From NCBI GenBank assembly GCA_022820995.1, contig JAJEEM010000057.1, forward strand, positions 1-64,000: a stretch of 64,000 nucleotides of DNA, in the 5' to 3' direction. The notes beneath the pieces were generated by a model. That model saw nothing but the letters and a program-made list of their open reading frames with translations, was not told where the DNA came from and did not search any database. This DNA is from Gemmatimonadota bacterium. GTDB lineage: Bacteria; Gemmatimonadota; Gemmatimonadetes; Palauibacterales; Palauibacteraceae. Position numbers and translations under genes: made by a program. The stretch's first letter is position 1; every line of letters begins with the position of its first letter. Positions 55,092 through 64,000 of this stretch are shown in pieces.

Positions 55092-57269
55092 CTACATGTC
55101 CGGCCGAGACCCCGGGTCACGCCACAGGGCGTCGGACGTGAACGATCCATCCCTGTCCGCGAGCCGTTCCAGTGCGGGCGCCGGCGCGAAGCGGTCCCCG
55201 TGCCGCTCCCGCAGTTCGAGAAGCCGGTCGCGCACCATGTGCACGCCGCGGGATTCCGCCCACGCGAGCGGTCCGCCGCGGAACGGCGGAAACCCTGTGC
55301 CCATCACCATCGCGAGGTCGACGTCTCCCGGCCCCGCCACGACGCCTTCCTCCAGCGCGTACATGGCTTCGTTCACGGAGATCAGCAGGCAGCGATCGAT
55401 GATCTCGTCGGGTTTCACGCCGCCGCCCCCCGAGCCGAAGGCGCGGCCCACCTCCCGGTCCACGCGCTCCTCGCGATCCGCGTAGTTGTAGAAGCCGCGG
55501 CCGTTCTTCTTCCCGAGCCGGCCGAGGCTCGTGAGCGTGTCCAGGGCCGCCGAGGGACGCATGCGGTCCCCGTACGCCCGGGCCATCTCCCTCGCGACGT
55601 GCGCCGCGATGTCGAAACCGACCTCATCGAGCAGGCGGCACGGCCCCATCGGCAGCCCGAACTCCTTCAGCGCCCGGTCGATGCGGGCCACGTCCGCGCC
55701 ATCGTTCAGCAGGAACCCGACTTCGTTCAGGTAGGGCGCGAGGAGGCGGTTGACGAGAAACCCGGGCCGGTCCGCGACCAGCACCGGCGTCTTCCCGAGC
55801 CGCCGCGCGAGCTTGAACACCGCCGCGAGCGCCGCGTCCGAGGAAGACTCGCCGCGGATGATCTCCACGAGCGGCATGCGGTGCACCGGATTGAAGAAGT
55901 GCAGGCCGACGACCCGGTCCGGCCGGGCGGCGGCCTCGCTCAGCTTCGTCACGGACAGCGAGGACGTGTTCGTCGCGAAGACCGCGTGCGGGGGGAGCTC
56001 CGCCTCCACGTCCCGCAGGACCTGCTGCTTCACCGGGAGCCGTTCGACGATCGCTTCGATGACGACATCGACGTCGCCGAACCGGTCGTAGTCGAGCGCG
56101 CCGTGGATGAGCGCGAACTTCAGCCCCACCTCCTCCGGCGCGATGATGCCCCGCTTGCCCGCCTTCCGGAGCAATTCGTTCGCGTGGCGCAGTCCGAGGT
56201 CGAGGGCCTCGCGGTCGATGTCCTTGAGGATGACGGGGATGTCGTGCGCGGCGGCGAGTTCGGCGATCCCGCCGCCCATGACCCCGGCCCCCAGGACGGC
56301 GACCTTCCTGACCTCCCGCTGCCGTGCCGCGATCTCCGGAGCGAATGTCCGGTTCGCGGCGCGACCTCCCCGGAACAGCCGGACGAGGTTCCGGCAGACG
56401 TTCGTCGTGGCCACTTCCCCTAGGCCCCGCGCCTCGATCGCGAGCGCCTCATCGATCGGCAGGTCCAGCGTCTCCTCGATGACGTCGATCGCCTTCAGGG
56501 CGGCGGGGTATCGCGTCCCGGAGGCGGTGCGCACGCGCTTGCGGGCGCCCCGGAACAGGAGGCGGCGGCCCAGGCCCGTGTTCTCGAGGAACCGGTCCCG
56601 CGCCGTCGCGTGCGGGAGTTCGCGCTCCACCCGCCCGAGCACGGCGTCCAGGGCCACCTGCGCGACGGAATGCTGGAAACCCGCGTCGTCGAAGACCTGG
56701 TCCACGAGGCCGTATCGATAGGCGTGCGAGGCCGAGAGGCTTCTCCCCGTGAGGATCATCGAGAGCGCCCGCTGGATCCCGATGAGTCGGGGCAGCCTCA
56801 CCGAGCCGCCGAACCCGGGAATCAGCCCGAGCTTGATCTCGGGCAGGCCGATGGTCGTGGCGCTACTGTCCGAAGCGAGCCGCCAGTCGCACGCGAGCGC
56901 GAGTTCCGTGCCTCCGCCCAGGCAGGCGCCGCGAATCGCGGCGACCTTCGGGATCCCGAGCCGCGCCAGCCGGCTGAAGATCCGCTGCCCCATGGCGCTC
57001 TTCCGGCGGCCGTCCTCCTCGTCCTCGATTTCGGCGATCTCGTTGACGTCGGCGCCGGCGATGAACGTGTCGGGCTTTGCGCTCCAGATCACGAGCGCGA
57101 TGGGGTGTCCGGTGGCGATCCGCGATTCGAGTTCGGTGAGATAGTGGTCCAGGCGCTGCATCACCTGGAGGTCGAGCAGGTTCACCTGCGAGTCGGGGGC
57201 GTCGAAGATCAGCCAGGCGATCTTGTCCGCGTCGATCTCGAGCCTGAGCGGCGTCGGCCTGTCCGCCAT
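55092..57269 (-). CDS. fadJ: FadJ-type bifunctional enoyl-CoA hydratase / 3-hydroxyacyl-CoA dehydrogenase
   Basis: 725 residues from ATG 57269. The N-terminal crotonase domain has catalytic Glu residues in GACLGGGTELALACDWRLA and LPEIKLGLIPGFGG. The NAD-binding dehydrogenase motif VAVLGAGVMGGGIA is near residue 325, with catalytic His in LHFFNPVHRMPLVEI, then two C-terminal 3HCDH domains. It performs hydration and oxidation in fatty-acid beta-oxidation. The downstream DUF402 gene starts right at its stop. No FadI thiolase is adjacent. Confidence 0.93.
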   Translation of the reverse strand: MADRPTPLRLEIDADKIAWLIFDAPDSQVNLLDLQVMQRLDHYLTELESRIATGHPIALVIWSAKPDTFIAGADVNEIAEIEDEEDGRRKSAMGQRIFSRLARLGIPKVAAIRGACLGGGTELALACDWRLASDSSATTIGLPEIKLGLIPGFGGSVRLPRLIGIQRALSMILTGRSLSASHAYRYGLVDQVFDDAGFQHSVAQVALDAVLGRVERELPHATARDRFLENTGLGRRLLFRGARKRVRTASGTRYPAALKAIDVIEETLDLPIDEALAIEARGLGEVATTNVCRNLVRLFRGGRAANRTFAPEIAARQREVRKVAVLGAGVMGGGIAELAAAHDIPVILKDIDREALDLGLRHANELLRKAGKRGIIAPEEVGLKFALIHGALDYDRFGDVDVVIEAIVERLPVKQQVLRDVEAELPPHAVFATNTSSLSVTKLSEAAARPDRVVGLHFFNPVHRMPLVEIIRGESSSDAALAAVFKLARRLGKTPVLVADRPGFLVNRLLAPYLNEVGFLLNDGADVARIDRALKEFGLPMGPCRLLDEVGFDIAAHVAREMARAYGDRMRPSAALDTLTSLGRLGKKNGRGFYNYADREERVDREVGRAFGSGGGGVKPDEIIDRCLLISVNEAMYALEEGVVAGPGDVDLAMVMGTGFPPFRGGPLAWAESRGVHMVRDRLLELRERHGDRFAPAPALERLADRDGSFTSDALWRDPGSRPDM

Positions 57270-57341
57270 GCGTCCCCCAGCTCTACCCGGCAGCCAGGGG
57301 CCCGCGGGTCTGCGCGCGGCGCGAAGGCCGCTCGTGTCTAT

Positions 57342-58103
57342 CTAGCAGCGCTGACGCACACCCTGTCGCAGTTCGGCGTTGCCCGGCGCCAGCCGCAGCG
57401 TGTCCGACGTGGCCTCGTCGATCATCACGTTCCAGTAGAGTTCGCCGGCCGCGGTGTTCACCCGCGCGTGGACCCACCAGGGCCCGCCGGAAGCCGACGC
57501 CCCCGCGACCCCATCGGCGTCCGTGGTGTCCGCCATCACTTCCCGGCCCAGCGCCATGAGGAGATCGTCCTCGATGTCGCCGTACCCGGCGAACGCCGCT
57601 TCCTCCCAGGAATCGATGACGATGCAGATCGAGTCGACGCGCTGCTGGGTGGCCTGCTGCATCTCGTTGAACTCGTCGAACGCCGCCTGTCGCTGGCGGT
57701 CCAGGGCCCGTTCGCGGTCCTCGAGATCGCCGAACCGGTCGAACAGCTCCCGGTACTCCCGGCTGCGGTCATCGAGGTTGTCGAGCCGCTCGGTGATCGA
57801 CCGCATGGAATCACGGACGTTGTTCCAACTCGACTCCGCCGTGCTCCACCGGTCCCGCAACTCCTGTTCCGTCAGGGAGGCCTCCTCGAGGTCGGCCGGA
57901 ATTGCCGGCTCCGGCGTCGCGGCCCGTGCGATGATGGTCGCGAACAGGGAGTCGCGGTCGAACGGAAGGAACTGGACTTCCAGGTCGTCCACCACTTCGG
58001 TCGCGGCTTCGTCGGCCGTCACCTGCACGGTGATTCTGCTGCCGCAGGCGGCCAGCAACGGGAGGATCGCCAGAAGCGGGATAGCCACACGCAACTTCGA
58101 CAT
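57342..58103 (-). CDS. Lipoprotein with coiled-coil region, unknown function
   Basis: 253 residues from ATG 58103. Lipobox LLAAC, then a short beta-like part and a long helical segment (about 80-165) with repeated Glu/Arg/Gln (RERALDRQRQAAFDEFNEMQQ) and a C-terminal domain with a hydrophobic strand. No enzyme motif. It lies 84 bp downstream of the M23 peptidase gene on the same strand, which suggests cell-envelope duty. Family unknown. Confidence 0.65.
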   Translation of the reverse strand: MSKLRVAIPLLAILPLLAACGSRITVQVTADEAATEVVDDLEVQFLPFDRDSLFATIIARAATPEPAIPADLEEASLTEQELRDRWSTAESSWNNVRDSMRSITERLDNLDDRSREYRELFDRFGDLEDRERALDRQRQAAFDEFNEMQQATQQRVDSICIVIDSWEEAAFAGYGDIEDDLLMALGREVMADTTDADGVAGASASGGPWWVHARVNTAAGELYWNVMIDEATSDTLRLAPGNAELRQGVRQRC

Positions 58104-58187
58104 CAATCGAACTCCAGTTGGGGTGTCCGGATGAGTGGGCGGAATCTAAGAAGCTCCTGCCGAGGGCGGTAGGCCAGCAGCGGCAGG

Positions 58188-59129
58188 CTAGGGGCGGTAG
58201 CTGTCGAGGAAGTAGCCGACCGGGTTCACCGCTCGGCCGTTGACCCGGACCTCGTAGTGGAGATTGGGACCCGTGGCCGTCCCGGAGACGCCGACCTCGC
58301 CGAGGGTGTCGCCGCGCCGGACCTGCGCGCCCACGCGAACCGAGATGCGGCCGAGGTGGGCGTAGCGGCTTTCGTAGCCATCGCCGTGATCGATCTCGAC
58401 GATGCGGCCGTACCCGGTCTTCGAGCCGGCGAAGGTGACCCGCCCCGCCCCCGCCGCGATCACGGGACTCCCGAAATCGGCCGAAATGTCGACCGCGGTA
58501 TGCGGACGCCGGAGCCCGAGCAGCGGATGCAGCCGGTTGTGGCTGAAGCCCGACGAGAGGAAGGAGCCCTCCGCCATGACCGGCCAGATCGAGGGAATGC
58601 GCTGGTACCGCTCGCGCTGCGTTCCGACGGAGTCCGCCGCCTCGGTGAGACTGCTCCGAAGCAGGTCCGCGCGCCGCAGCAACTGATCGATGTCGACCGC
58701 CACGTTTCCGGCTTCCCGCGCCAGGTCAGGGGCGATCTCGAAGAACTCGTCGTTCGCCGGGGTGACGCCGCCGGGACCGCCGACGCCGACCGAGTAGACG
58801 TCGGGGTCGAGCAGCGGGAGGCCCGCGACGAGCCGGAACCTCTGTTCCCGCACGGAGAGATCGTCGAGCGCCTGGCTGAGCTGTCCGCTGCGGCGCTCCA
58901 TGGCCTGCAGGCTGCTGATCAGCTGGCGGTTCTCGGCCCGATAGCGCACAAGCTGCTCCGCCGCATCCTGCCGCCCCAGCACGGTGGCGACGAAGGCGGA
59001 CGCCATCATCAGGAGCACGGCAGCCGCGACGCCGGCAGCTTTCGCGCGGCGTTTCTCAACGCGATAGCTGCGCGCGCGCCCTCCACTCCCGGGCAGTATC
59101 TGTATCGTCCAGTACGAAGGCTTATTCAA
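58188..59129 (-). CDS. M23-family peptidoglycan endopeptidase (LytM-like)
   Basis: 313 residues from TTG 59129; no better start seen. An N-terminal membrane anchor (AAAVLLMMASAFVATVLG), a coiled-coil linker, and a C-terminal LytM domain with zinc-site HxxxD (RPHTAVDISA), YAHL and LHYEV (HxH region). It cleaves peptidoglycan crosslinks or regulates another hydrolase. The coiled-coil resembles EnvC/NlpD-type regulators, but the zinc residues look intact. Confidence 0.88.
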   Translation of the reverse strand: MNKPSYWTIQILPGSGGRARSYRVEKRRAKAAGVAAAVLLMMASAFVATVLGRQDAAEQLVRYRAENRQLISSLQAMERRSGQLSQALDDLSVREQRFRLVAGLPLLDPDVYSVGVGGPGGVTPANDEFFEIAPDLAREAGNVAVDIDQLLRRADLLRSSLTEAADSVGTQRERYQRIPSIWPVMAEGSFLSSGFSHNRLHPLLGLRRPHTAVDISADFGSPVIAAGAGRVTFAGSKTGYGRIVEIDHGDGYESRYAHLGRISVRVGAQVRRGDTLGEVGVSGTATGPNLHYEVRVNGRAVNPVGYFLDSYRP

Positions 59130-59346
59130 ATCTTTTCAACCGTAAGGGGAAGCTTCCGGGTGGTCGCCGCGACACGGCCAACACCCGTCCGCAGCCGCAA
59201 CATCGACCGGTGAAGCTAGTCGCGGGCGGCAACCAGTGTCAACGTTTTACCCGCTTCCGGCGGGAGCGTTCCGGGCGGGGGCTCCCGCCGGGCGCGGGCG
59301 CGCCGCCGGGCGCAGGTGGGCCGCCGGGCGGGGGCGGGCGGACGAT

Positions 59347-60870
59347 TCAGGGGCGCGGGAAGAGCACGCTGCCCGGACGCACGGTCCGGAGCCCGGCCAC
59401 GGAGGATTCGAGACGCTCGAAGGCCGGCGGCGACCCGTCGCCCCCCAGCGTCCCCCAGATTTCGGCGGCTTTCCCCGGCGTGAAGGGGGCGAGCATCGCG
59501 GCCACCGCGCCGAGCGCCGCGATCAGCTGCGACAGCACCCCGTCGAGCGCCCCCGCGTCCGCGGCCTCTTCGCGCTCCGCCTTGGCGAGCGCCCACGGCT
59601 TCGTCTCGTCCACGAACCCGTTCGCCGCGCGCACGACCTCGAACGCGGCCGCCAGGCCCCTGTGCAGCAGGTAGCCCTCCATCGCCGCGCGGTATTCCGC
59701 GAGGGCGGCCGCCGCCGTGTCCGCGAGTTCTCCGCCCCGCGGCGGGGGCACATCCCCTCCGCGGTACCTGGAGACCATCGAGACCACGCGGTTCAGGAGG
59801 TTGCCGAGGTCGTTCGCGAGGTCCGTCGTGTAGCGGCGGTCGAACTGCTCGATGAAGGCTTCCGTCGAGGCGTAGTCGCGGTCGCCGTCCCAGGGCACCT
59901 CCCGCAGCAGGAAGTACCGCAGCGCGTCCGGCCCGTGCCGCTCGATGAGTTCGACGAGGCCGAGTTCCGTGCCCGCCGACTTCGAGAGCTTCGCCCCGCC
60001 GATCTTGATGAAGCCGTGCCCCCACACGCTCTTCGCCGGCTCCACGCCCGCCGCGAGCAGCATCGCCGGCCAGTACACGCAGTGGAAGCGGGTGATGTCC
60101 TTGCCGATGATGTGGAGGTCCGCGGGCCAGAACTTCCCGAACGCCTCGCCGTCCGGATAGCCGATCGCCGTGATGTAGTTCGAGAGCGCGTCGAACCACA
60201 CGTAGACCGTGTGCCCCTCGTCCCCCGGGAAGGGGACGCCCCAGCGGATCCGCGAGCGGGAGGCCGAGATGTCGTCGAGTCCCGACTCCAGCAGGCGCAT
60301 GATCTCGTTGCGCCGCGTCCGGGGCCGCACGGAGCCCGGGTCGTTCCGCAGGCGTTCGAGGAGCGCGTCCCGGTAGTCGGAGAGCTTGAAGAACCAGTTC
60401 TCCTCCTCCGTCCACTCGATCTCGCGCCCGGGGTGGAGCGGGCAGCGCCCGTCCTCGAGTTCCTCGTCCTTCTTGAAGGCTTCGCACCCGGCGCAGTAGT
60501 GGCCCTCGTACTTCGCGCGGCGGAAGTCCCCGTTCTCGGCGATCCGCTCCATGAGCGCGGTCACGCCGCGGTGGTGGCGCGGTTCCGAGGTCCGGATGAA
60601 GTCGTCGTTCGACAGCCCCAGGCGGCGCCAGACGTCGAGGAACGCCTCGGCGATCCGGTCCACCCATTCCGCGGGGGCCGCTCCCTGCTTCTCCGCCTCC
60701 TGCTGGACCTTCTGCCCGTGCTCGTCCATCCCGATGAGAAAGTGGACGTCGTCTCCGCAGGCGCGGCGGTACCGGGCGACCACGTCGGCGCCGATCTTCT
60801 CGATCGCGTGTCCCAGGTGCGGGTCGCCGTTCGAGTAGTCGATCGCCGTCGTGAGATAGAACCGGGGCAC
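59347..60870 (-). CDS. metG: Methionyl-tRNA synthetase
   Basis: 507 residues from GTG 60870. A class I enzyme with DPHLGHA (HIGH) and AKLSKS (KMSKS). One CxxC/CxxH zinc knuckle in the connective peptide (CAGC ... CPLHPGRE). It ends after the anticodon-binding domain and lacks the C-terminal EMAP-like tRNA-binding domain found in longer MetRS. It overlaps the PSP1 stop by one base (TAGTG). 217 bp of GC-rich gap follow with no feature. Confidence 0.95.
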   Translation of the reverse strand: MPRFYLTTAIDYSNGDPHLGHAIEKIGADVVARYRRACGDDVHFLIGMDEHGQKVQQEAEKQGAAPAEWVDRIAEAFLDVWRRLGLSNDDFIRTSEPRHHRGVTALMERIAENGDFRRAKYEGHYCAGCEAFKKDEELEDGRCPLHPGREIEWTEEENWFFKLSDYRDALLERLRNDPGSVRPRTRRNEIMRLLESGLDDISASRSRIRWGVPFPGDEGHTVYVWFDALSNYITAIGYPDGEAFGKFWPADLHIIGKDITRFHCVYWPAMLLAAGVEPAKSVWGHGFIKIGGAKLSKSAGTELGLVELIERHGPDALRYFLLREVPWDGDRDYASTEAFIEQFDRRYTTDLANDLGNLLNRVVSMVSRYRGGDVPPPRGGELADTAAAALAEYRAAMEGYLLHRGLAAAFEVVRAANGFVDETKPWALAKAEREEAADAGALDGVLSQLIAALGAVAAMLAPFTPGKAAEIWGTLGGDGSPPAFERLESSVAGLRTVRPGSVLFPRP

Positions 60871-61916
60871 TAGCGGCGGTCCAGCTCGGCGCGCCGCGCC
60901 GTACGCCTTTCGTCGTTCAGCTGGGCGAGCGGGATCGTGCGGGTCTCACCGTCCCCCGCCTGGAGCGACACCGTCTCCTCGAACAGGTCCCACGACTTCA
61001 CGTCCTCGCGGCCCTTCGCGGTCCGGATCGTGCGGCCCACGGGCGGGAAGCGCTTCTTCGCCTGCTGGTACACGGCGTGCTCGTAGCGGAGGCAGTTCAT
61101 GAGGCGGCCGCACGCGCCCGAGATCTGGCTCGGATTGAGGGAGAGGCCCTGGTCCTTCGCGAGCTGCAGCGTGACGGGCTCGATGGAGGTGAGCCACGAG
61201 CGGCAGCAGAGTTCGCGGCGGCAGCGGCCGAGCCCCCCGAGACGGCGCGCCTCGTCGCGGACGCCGATCTGCCGGAGGTCGATCCGGGTGCGGAACGAGC
61301 GCGCCATGTCCCGCACGAGGGCGCGGAAGTCGACCCGCTTCTCCGCGGTGAAGTAGACCGTGAGCTTGTTGCGGTCCCACTGCCACTCCGCCTCGCTCAC
61401 CTTCATCCGCAGCCGGTGCTTCATCGCGAGTTCGCGGGTGCGCCGGCGCACCTCGAGTTCCTGGTCGCGCAGCTGCTGCAGCCGCAGGACGTCGGCCGGC
61501 GCGGCGCGGCGGATCACGCGGCGGGAGGGCAGCGGGACCTGGCGTTCGCCCACGCTGTCGCAGCCCCCTTCGCAGGCCAGGTCGCCGGCCGAGGCCGCGC
61601 GCTTCACCCATCCGATGTCCTGCCCGCGGTCCGCCTCCACGACGACGTACTCCCGCTCCGTCAGCGGGGGGGCGCCGCCGAAGGAGAAGAAGTCGGAGCG
61701 AAGGCCCTTGAACCGGACCTCGAGGACCTGGCTCCGGGCGCCCGCCGCGGGACCCGGCGACCCCACGGGATCCGGCGTCGCCGCGGGGCTCGGGGGCGCG
61801 ACGGGATCGGGCCCGGGCCGGCGCTCGCGGGAGGCGCCGTTGCCGGATTCGCCGGCGGGGCGCGCGGGGCGGGGGGGGGCCGGCCGCACGGGGCGCGGCC
61901 GCCGGCCCTCGCTCAC
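60870..61916 (-). CDS. PSP1-domain protein (RicT/YaaT-like)
   Basis: 348 residues from GTG 61916, overlapping the accA stop (GTGA). A Pro/Ala/Gly-rich extension of about 50 residues, then a PSP1 domain with EYVVVEADRG, the Cys cluster CRRELCCRSW and GACGRLMNCLRYEH. RicT of Bacillus, in complex with RicA/F, carries FeS clusters and assists RNA processing and competence; this protein may share the FeS ligation. Partner genes are not in the window. It overlaps metG, so accA, PSP1 and metG form one coupled transcript. Confidence 0.88.
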   Translation of the reverse strand: MSEGRRPRPVRPAPPRPARPAGESGNGASRERRPGPDPVAPPSPAATPDPVGSPGPAAGARSQVLEVRFKGLRSDFFSFGGAPPLTEREYVVVEADRGQDIGWVKRAASAGDLACEGGCDSVGERQVPLPSRRVIRRAAPADVLRLQQLRDQELEVRRRTRELAMKHRLRMKVSEAEWQWDRNKLTVYFTAEKRVDFRALVRDMARSFRTRIDLRQIGVRDEARRLGGLGRCRRELCCRSWLTSIEPVTLQLAKDQGLSLNPSQISGACGRLMNCLRYEHAVYQQAKKRFPPVGRTIRTAKGREDVKSWDLFEETVSLQAGDGETRTIPLAQLNDERRTARRAELDRR

Positions 61917-62860
61917 CTCTCCTCCCAGGCGCCGATGGCGTAGTACTTGTCCCGCCGCGACTCGACGAGGTCGTCCGGCTCCAGCTTCGCGAGCTCCCGC
62001 AGGTGGCGCCGGATCGCGGCGCCCATGGCTTCGACCGCGGCCTCCCGATCCGTGTGCGCCCCTCCCCGGGGCTCCGGGATGACGTGATCGACCACGCCCA
62101 GATCCTGCAGGTCGCGGGCGGTGAGCTTGAGCGCTTCCGCCGCCTTGTCGGAGTGCTCGCGGCTCCGCCACAGGATCGCGGCGCACCCCTCGGGCGAGAT
62201 CACCGAGTAGATCGCGTTCTCCATCATCAGGACGCGGTCCGCCACGCCGATGCCGAGGGCGCCGCCCGAGCCCCCTTCGCCTATGACGCAGCTCACGATG
62301 GGGACGCGCAGCCCCGCCATCACGGCGAGGTTGCGGGCGATCGCCTCCGCCTGGCCCCGCTCCTCCGCGCCGATGCCGGGATACGCCCCCTGCGTGTCGA
62401 TGAAGGTGACGACGGGGCGGCCGAACTTCTCGGCCAGCCGCAGCAGGCGCTTCGCCTTGCGGTATCCCTCGGGGTGGGGAGAACCGAAGTTGCGGCGCAG
62501 GTTCTCCTTCATCTCCCGGCCCTTCTGGTGCCCGATGACCATGACGGAGCGGCCGTCGAGCTTGAGCCAGCCGCCGACGATCGCCGGGTCGTCGCGGAAG
62601 ACCCGGTCGCCCCGCAGCTCGAAGAAGTCCGTGCCGATGCCCCGGATGTAGTCGAGGGAGAAGGGGCGGTCCTGGTTGCGGGCGAGCTTTACGCGGTCGA
62701 AACGCGAGAGGCGGGCCATGGCCTCATCGTGCGCGGCGGCGAGCTGGGCTTCCAGCGGCCCCAGCTCGGCGCTCACGTCGATCCCGCGCTCTCTGGCCTT
62801 GTTCCGAAGCTCCTCCACGTGGCTGCGGAGTTCGGCCAGGCCCTCGTGTTCTATCGACAT
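61913..62860 (-). CDS. accA: Acetyl-CoA carboxylase carboxyltransferase subunit alpha
   Basis: 315 residues. Typical AccA: N-terminal coiled-coil, then the crotonase-like core (GDPAIVGG-like DDPAIVGGWLKLDGRSVMVIGHQKG), PVVTFIDTQGAYPG and the biotin/CoA site region EGGSGGALGIG. With AccD it transfers CO2 from carboxybiotin to acetyl-CoA. AccD is not in the window. Its stop overlaps the PSP1 start. Confidence 0.96.
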   Translation of the reverse strand: MSIEHEGLAELRSHVEELRNKARERGIDVSAELGPLEAQLAAAHDEAMARLSRFDRVKLARNQDRPFSLDYIRGIGTDFFELRGDRVFRDDPAIVGGWLKLDGRSVMVIGHQKGREMKENLRRNFGSPHPEGYRKAKRLLRLAEKFGRPVVTFIDTQGAYPGIGAEERGQAEAIARNLAVMAGLRVPIVSCVIGEGGSGGALGIGVADRVLMMENAIYSVISPEGCAAILWRSREHSDKAAEALKLTARDLQDLGVVDHVIPEPRGGAHTDREAAVEAMGAAIRRHLRELAKLEPDDLVESRRDKYYAIGAWEER

Positions 62861-62948
62861 ACGCGATCATCTCTCGGTCCCGGAGCCGACACCCATCATC
62901 CCGGCAGGCCGTCGGCTGCCCGCACAAAATGGGCCCACCGACGGCGAT

Positions 62949-62967
62949 CCGGCCAGCGGGCGGCCGG
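62949..62967. other. GC-rich hairpin after dnaE
   Basis: CCGGCC/GGCCGG arms with a 7-base loop, downstream of the dnaE stop on the minus strand. No T-run follows, so it is only a candidate attenuator or processing site. Confidence 0.35.
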
Positions 62968-62982
62968 AGAGGCGGGGAACGG

Positions 62983-64000
62983 TCAGCTGCGCCGGACCAT
63001 TCTCACGCCGCTTCCGCCGAGCAGCGTCTTCAGCTTCTCGATGAGGTCCTGACTCGGCTCCACGCGCAGCGACTTCGACCTGAACCGGGACGGTTGCCCG
63101 TCGTCGTCCACTTCCCCGGGATCGCCGTTCACGCCGCCGTTCCGGCCGGTTTTCACGTCCAGGTAGAGAGGACCGCGACCCGGAGAGGCCTCGATCAACG
63201 CCCGCGCCTCGCCGAACGCGCCGGGCGCCGGCTGTTCGTCCTCGCGGAGTTCGATCAGGATCCCCACCTGTCCCTCGTCGCGCACGTCCGCCAGCGGGCG
63301 CACGGAGTCGAGGAAGATGGGCGGATCGTCGTCGTCCCGCGAGTTGCCGGACACCGTGCCCGCGATCAGGACCGGGCGGTCGTCCGTGAGGAGGTCGCGG
63401 TTCTTCTGCCAGACATCGCCGAACACGAGCGTCGTCGCCGTCCCGTGAAAGTCCTCGATCGTGAGGCGCGCCCACTCCCGGCCGTCCTTGCGCGCGGTGC
63501 GCACCGACGTCTCGGTGACGACGCAGGGGACTTCCACGCCTCGGTCGCGGCGCTCGCGCAGGTTCGTCGTCCGCACGTCCCGCGAGTAGAGGTCGACGAG
63601 ATCTCGGTAGCGCTCGAGCGGGTGTCCCGAGATGTAGAACCCGAGGCGCTCCTTCTCCTCGCGCAGCCGGTCGCGCTCGCTCCATGCGGGCACGATCGGG
63701 AGTTCGACCTCCGGCCGCGTCTCCGCCGACTCGCCCCCGAACAGGCTCGTCTGCCCGCTCTCCGCCTCCTGCCGGCGCAGTTGCGCCTCGTTGAGCATGA
63801 CCTCGAGGCCGGCGCGGAGGGCCGCGCGGTCGCCCAGGTCGTCGAGCGCCCCGGCGCCGATCAGGGCCTGGATCACGCGCGAGTTGTTGAGCCGCAGGTC
63901 GATCCGCTCGAGGAAGTCGATGAAGCTCTCGAACGGCGCCTCCTTGCGGGCCGCCTGGATCGAGCGGATCGCGGAGTGTCCCACGCCCTTGATCGCGCCG
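62983..64000 (-). CDS. dnaE: DNA polymerase III subunit alpha, C-terminal part (truncated by window)
   Basis: The frame is open to the window edge, with GAIKGVGHSAI at the start, so the gene continues beyond 64000. The visible part is the C-terminal region with helix-hairpin-helix residues, LGFYISGHPLERY, and an OB-fold (EWARLTIEDFHG, VFGDVWQK). This is the main replicative polymerase. It is the first gene in the dnaE-accA direction, but a 122-bp gap separates them. Confidence 0.95.
   Translation of the reverse strand, partial: GAIKGVGHSAIRSIQAARKEAPFESFIDFLERIDLRLNNSRVIQALIGAGALDDLGDRAALRAGLEVMLNEAQLRRQEAESGQTSLFGGESAETRPEVELPIVPAWSERDRLREEKERLGFYISGHPLERYRDLVDLYSRDVRTTNLRERRDRGVEVPCVVTETSVRTARKDGREWARLTIEDFHGTATTLVFGDVWQKNRDLLTDDRPVLIAGTVSGNSRDDDDPPIFLDSVRPLADVRDEGQVGILIELREDEQPAPGAFGEARALIEASPGRGPLYLDVKTGRNGGVNGDPGEVDDDGQPSRFRSKSLRVEPSQDLIEKLKTLLGGSGVRMVRRS

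Noticed and set aside
53946-56423. 825-residue plus-strand open frame opposite the DUF402 and fadJ genes
   Set aside because: It crosses two real genes on the other strand and has no recognisable fold.

Overview
The window is high-GC DNA (my estimate is near 70%) from a Gram-negative-type, probably aerobic bacterium. The envelope evidence is many lipobox lipoproteins, two TonB-dependent receptors, an OprO/OprP-type porin and an OmpA-family protein. GTG and TTG starts and ATGA/GTGA stop-start overlaps are frequent. The gene mix fits Gemmatimonadota, perhaps a marine or host-associated lineage. That placement is inference from gene content, because no rRNA or classic marker is present. There is no phage, transposase, integrase or CRISPR array. 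Long antisense ORFs are GC-driven shadows and were left out.

Layout. 1-7.5 kb: 2-oxoacid dehydrogenase functions (E2 C-terminus, E3, LipB), with a 1451-residue surface lipoprotein between E2 and E3 that joins Ig-like domains, three leucine-rich-repeat modules and a metzincin-like protease. 7.5-13.1 kb: small lipoprotein and membrane proteins, tRNA-Glu(CTC), a DUF547 lipoprotein, a glycosyltransferase, a phosphate-selective-type porin and a CPBP protease. 13.4-15.1 kb: a nitrilase-family amidohydrolase overlapping NAD synthetase, as if a glutamine-dependent NadE were split. 15.2-31 kb: a phosphate region. A TonB receptor, a beta-helix-like lipoprotein and a small lipoprotein form one operon, divergent from phoB-phoR-pstSCAB-phoU. 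The gap between them holds two arrays of 11-bp-spaced half-sites resembling Pho boxes. ppk and ppx follow on the other strand.

30.6-38.9 kb: a secreted amidohydrolase, two membrane glycosyltransferases, small unknowns, a 566-bp gene-poor stretch with an AT-rich patch, a FabL-like reductase and an OmpA-family protein. 38.9-43.4 kb: a tightly packed phenylacetyl-CoA epoxidase operon, headed by a P5C-dehydrogenase-like ALDH, in which PaaD is split into two genes. 43.4-45.1 kb: a methyltransferase and two tiny genes, each followed by a copy of the same 104-bp gene-end plus terminator. 45.2-64 kb: glutaminyl-tRNA synthetase with a YqeY-like tail, a second TonB receptor, prolyl-tRNA synthetase, M28 and M50 peptidases, a DUF402-membrane fusion, a FadJ-type beta-oxidation enzyme, an M23 peptidase, metG, a PSP1 protein, accA and the C-terminus of dnaE.

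Working together: phosphate sensing, uptake and polyphosphate storage dominate the centre. The epoxidase operon suggests aromatic CoA-ester breakdown feeding beta-oxidation. The strongest leads are the Pho-box-flanked TonB/beta-helix operon, the LRR-metzincin lipoprotein, the split PaaD and split NadE arrangements, and a recurring pattern of short direct duplications at gene boundaries and in linkers.
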